A stretch of 64,000 nt of DNA. Source: Acetohalobium arabaticum DSM 5501. GTDB taxonomy: Bacteria; Bacillota; Halanaerobiia; Halobacteroidales; Acetohalobiaceae. The translations under genes and the position numbers were made by a program. Positions 61,643-64,000 of this stretch are shown one piece after another (within the stretch, counting starts at the first letter, position 1; the number at the start of each line of letters is the position of its first letter). Under the pieces are notes generated by a model. The model searched no databases, had not been told where the DNA came from, and was given only the letters and a program-made list of their open reading frames with translations. The DNA is taken from NCBI RefSeq assembly GCF_000144695.1, contig NC_014378.1, positions 1,214,781 through 1,278,780 of the forward strand, given 5' to 3'.

Positions 61643-62023
61643 TTACTTAACTGCAATTACTGAAATTTCCACTGCAACATCTTTAGGTAAACGTGCCACT
61701 TCCATGCAGGCTCTGGCCGGCGGTTCTTCAGCAAAATATTCAGCATAAATATCATTAACAGAGTCGAAATTGTTGATATCATCCAAAAAGACTTCAGCTT
61801 TAACTACATCTTTTAAAGTGCAGTCTGTTTCCTTTAGAATCGCAGTTAAATTATCCAATACCTGCTTAGTCTGAGCTTCTACATCACCATCAATTAATTC
61901 CTCTGTTTCAGGATCAATAGCAATCTGACCTGAAACATAGATAGTATCTCCTACTTTAACCGCCTGTGAATAGGAACCAACAGCTGCTGGTGCTTCATCA
62001 GTATGAATTAATTCCTTTGTCAT
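61643..62023 (-). CDS. ridA: RidA family enamine/imine deaminase
   Basis: The 126-residue protein matches RidA closely: AVGSYSQAVKVGDTIYVSGQIAIDP, QTKQVLDNLTAIL, VVKAEVFLDDINNFDSVNDIYAEYF, PPARACMEVARLPKDVAVEISVIAVK, with the catalytic Arg in PARAC. It hydrolyses 2-aminoacrylate-type intermediates formed by PLP enzymes. Its place between the regulator and an M20 hydrolase fits amino-acid breakdown. Confidence 0.95.
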   Translation of the reverse strand: MTKELIHTDEAPAAVGSYSQAVKVGDTIYVSGQIAIDPETEELIDGDVEAQTKQVLDNLTAILKETDCTLKDVVKAEVFLDDINNFDSVNDIYAEYFAEEPPARACMEVARLPKDVAVEISVIAVK

Positions 62024-62116
62024 TATTGATTCCCCCTTATCATATTATAATTTAATTTCTCCGCTTAACCTGATATTCATCTTTATTTAACATAATAATA
62101 ATTTTATCTATCCTTA

Positions 62117-62785
62117 CTAAATTTCCTTTAAATAATTATAGACTGTATAACGAGAAACACCTAGATCATCAGCAATTCTTTCTACTGCTCCTTTAATTAT
62201 AAAAGCACTTTTCTGTTCTAAGAATTCAATCACTTTGAGTTTATCCTCTTTTTCCATAAAAGGCACTGGCTTATTTACCTGGTCTATAGCTGCTTTTATC
62301 ATCTTATTTAATACATCATTGATATCATTAGCAAAGATTTCATACTCTATTTCTTTTTGATTAGAATCTTTGTTACTATCTTCTTCCATTGCACAGAAAT
62401 TATTAATAATATTCTGAACTAAAGATAATTTAGTTACATCATAATTAATACATAAACAACCGATGACTTCTTCCCTATCATCTTTAATAAAGAGAGTTGA
62501 AGATTTAAAGGTTCGACCATCTTCTGTCTGATTGCGGTAATTTACGATATCCTCTGGATTGGACTCTTGGCGCAGAGTCTTTAAAACTAAATCAGTTACT
62601 GGTCCTCCTAACTCTCTATCAGTTAACCCTCCTGCTAGAAAGATAATCGAACTAGTAGGATCACTTAAATCATGAATAACAACTTCCGAATCTTGGCCCA
62701 AAAATTTATGTATTCCCTTAGCAATTGATTTTACATTCTCTAAATATGGATGGACCTCTCGAGTATCATCTACTAAAATTCTCAT
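62117..62785 (-). CDS. YheO/DauR-type regulator
   Basis: The 222-residue protein has an N-terminal YheO-like PAS domain (ENVKSIAKGIHKFLGQDSEVVIHDLSDP; SIIFLAGGLTDRELGGPVTDLVL; SSTLFIKDDREEVIGCLCINYDV) and a C-terminal helix-turn-helix (RIADDLGVSRYTVYNYLKEI). DauR controls D-arginine catabolism with RidA-like neighbours in Pseudomonas. Here it is upstream of ridA on the same strand, so it probably controls this cluster in response to an amino acid or amide. Confidence 0.85.
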   Translation of the reverse strand: MRILVDDTREVHPYLENVKSIAKGIHKFLGQDSEVVIHDLSDPTSSIIFLAGGLTDRELGGPVTDLVLKTLRQESNPEDIVNYRNQTEDGRTFKSSTLFIKDDREEVIGCLCINYDVTKLSLVQNIINNFCAMEEDSNKDSNQKEIEYEIFANDINDVLNKMIKAAIDQVNKPVPFMEKEDKLKVIEFLEQKSAFIIKGAVERIADDLGVSRYTVYNYLKEI

Positions 62786-62822
62786 CTAATATTCCCTCAC
62801 TTTATCTACAAAATATCAGAGG

Positions 62823-62858
62823 AAAAGCTGGCTACTAAAAAAATAATAGCCAACTTTT
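62823..62858. terminator. Hairpin between NhaC gene and regulator
   Basis: AAAAG-C-TGGCTA pairs with TAGCCA-A-CTTTT with one mismatch, T/A-rich on both sides. On the minus strand it follows the NhaC gene end. Confidence 0.65.
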
Positions 62859-62882
62859 TTACTCTTATTCCAATATAGTTAT

Positions 62883-64000
62883 TTAAATCTCCATTCCCAT
62901 TGAATTTTCCTTGGCTTCAGGTATTTCCTTGACCGGTTCGCCGTTTGGTCCAATATATCGTCTCCCAAATCCAGTAATTACTGCTCCAAACATTACAAGT
63001 ACTAAGAACCAGCCGTGGAACACATAAGGCCATAATTTAGTAGTTGGAATTACATTTACAAAATCATATTGACCAGCTACATTCTGTAAAGTACTGTAGG
63101 CCAATAAAACTGCTCCACTCCAAGGGAAAATATAACCTAAAGCAGAAGTTGTTGCATCTAATAAATTAGCTCTACGATACGGATGGATATGAAAGTCTTC
63201 CCCTACTTCTTTAACAAAAGGAGCTGCTGCAATTTCAGCTGCTGTATTGATTGTAATAAAAACATTCAGTCCAGCAATTAAAAGCCACATAGACAGTTCT
63301 GCTCGGGAAACCTTATTCTGGATCTTAGATGCAAGCCATTTCTTCATAGACTCCATTGTTCCTCCGCACTGCATTATATAACCAGCAGCAACAATCAATA
63401 GAATTAATACTGCCATCGGTACATATCCCATAACACCGTCTACAATAGCTCCAGTAACTACTCCTTCTTCTCCATTTATAAATAACAGGTCCTGGATCTT
63501 AATTAATCCTGTTGTCACTCCCATAACTGAAGCTGTCAGAATCCCCCAGGTTAATGAAATAATCAAGTGATTACCGCTCATAGCTAAATAAATTACTAAT
63601 GCAAACGGAATTAAGAATAATAATCCTATCGGCTCAGCCGAATTGGACATATATTCTGTAGCCTTAGCAGCACTAATTCCCATTTTACCAGATGCTGTTC
63701 CAAATATAAATAATAGAATCATAGCCGGAATAGCTGCTATAATACAATACTTAAACCGAGACCGGACTACACCGGGTACATCAGTTTCTTGAGTTACCGC
63801 CGAAACAATAGTCGTATCCGATACCGGAGCTAGATTATCCCCAAAGGCTGCTCCGCTTAAGATACCGGCCAATAACACAATTGGGTGGGCTCCCATAATA
63901 ATTCCAGCTGGATACATTAAAGTTGTAAATGCAACTACTGTACCATAACCTGTTCCCACAGCAGTTGAGAATAATGCTGCCAATAGAAAAGTAACAATTA
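62883..64000 (-). CDS. NhaC-family antiporter (5' end outside window)
   Basis: The frame stays open to the window edge (IVTFLLAALFSTAVGTG upstream of the first Met at 63983), so at least 372 residues of the C-terminal part are present. Motifs include GTGYGTVVAFTTLMYPAGIIMGAHP, SGAAFGDNLAPVSDTTIVSA and AGLNVFITINTAAEIAAAPF. It is probably a sodium/proton or sodium-coupled amino-acid exchanger. It is adjacent to the regulator-ridA-M20 cluster and may supply that pathway's substrate. Confidence 0.82.
   Translation of the reverse strand, partial: IVTFLLAALFSTAVGTGYGTVVAFTTLMYPAGIIMGAHPIVLLAGILSGAAFGDNLAPVSDTTIVSAVTQETDVPGVVRSRFKYCIIAAIPAMILLFIFGTASGKMGISAAKATEYMSNSAEPIGLLFLIPFALVIYLAMSGNHLIISLTWGILTASVMGVTTGLIKIQDLLFINGEEGVVTGAIVDGVMGYVPMAVLILLIVAAGYIMQCGGTMESMKKWLASKIQNKVSRAELSMWLLIAGLNVFITINTAAEIAAAPFVKEVGEDFHIHPYRRANLLDATTSALGYIFPWSGAVLLAYSTLQNVAGQYDFVNVIPTTKLWPYVFHGWFLVLVMFGAVITGFGRRYIGPNGEPVKEIPEAKENSMGMEI

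Overview
The window looks like a chromosomal segment of an anaerobic, spore-forming, low-GC Firmicute that has an outer membrane, most plausibly a member of the Halanaerobiales. Three observations support this. (1) The base composition is AT-rich, ribosome-binding sites are strong AGGAGG types, and the gene content is clostridial (SAM, lysine and TPP riboswitches, spoVK, spoVB, SPOCS-domain protein, YlbF, YkuS). (2) There are diderm genes: a LolA-like lipoprotein-sorting protein, a barrel-like protein ending in Phe, an RND/MMPL exporter, Lnt and an LptF/LptG permease. (3) hfq sits in a mutS-mutL-miaA cluster. The genus is an inference.

Layout. 1-1182: a long inverted-repeat element with a second, oppositely oriented copy at 37.3-37.7 kb, then a decayed protein kinase. 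1268-8117: a probable spore-surface locus with two Sm-like-domain proteins, a SPOCS protein, four proteins of one helical family (two almost identical over about 273 bp), and a 969-residue protein with six DUF11/DUF7507-like repeats. None has a signal peptide, and one gene is preceded by a sigma-K-type promoter. 8190-13875: a short acidic protein, a LolA-like protein, an outer-membrane-type protein, an RND exporter that appears to start at ATT behind an SD-sequestering hairpin, and a methyltransferase. 14174-22707: ykuS, an ACT-like protein, a SAM riboswitch with metY-metX, an AIR-synthase-like protein with an ECF S component, a CoxE-type VWA protein, a DUF1540 protein, a minimal promoter/terminator unit, a sigma-70 factor and a DUF1622 protein. 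22850-34079: miaB-ylbF-mutS-mutL-miaA, then spoVK, a GTPase, two membrane proteins, hfq and a TPR protein.

34092-37750: an IS3-family element, a gutted dinB, a 15-repeat ankyrin protein and the second repeat copy. 37774-44332: spoVB, a Xer-type recombinase, a GIY-YIG nuclease fused to a degenerate tyrosine recombinase, a Cys-rich mini-protein, a decayed yneA-like gene, four SOS boxes, lexA and lnt. 44472-51312: a lysine-riboswitch-controlled NhaC-type transporter, small membrane proteins, TnpB and ribbon-helix-helix relics, an AmiS/UreI-like protein, a Crp/Fnr regulator, a ferredoxin-like protein, and thiT-thiN under a TPP riboswitch. 51570-64000: a solute-binding protein, an L,D-transpeptidase, an LptF/G permease, recQ, a CCA-adding-type enzyme, and a probable amino-acid or amide utilisation cluster (two membrane proteins, M20 hydrolase, RidA, YheO-type regulator, NhaC antiporter cut by the window end).

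Leads judged most worth following are the cytosolically made DUF11-repeat spore-surface locus, the GIY-YIG/tyrosine-recombinase fusion beside a dif-like palindrome, and three genes whose SD points to ATT or ATC as initiator. No CRISPR array, rRNA or tRNA was recognised.
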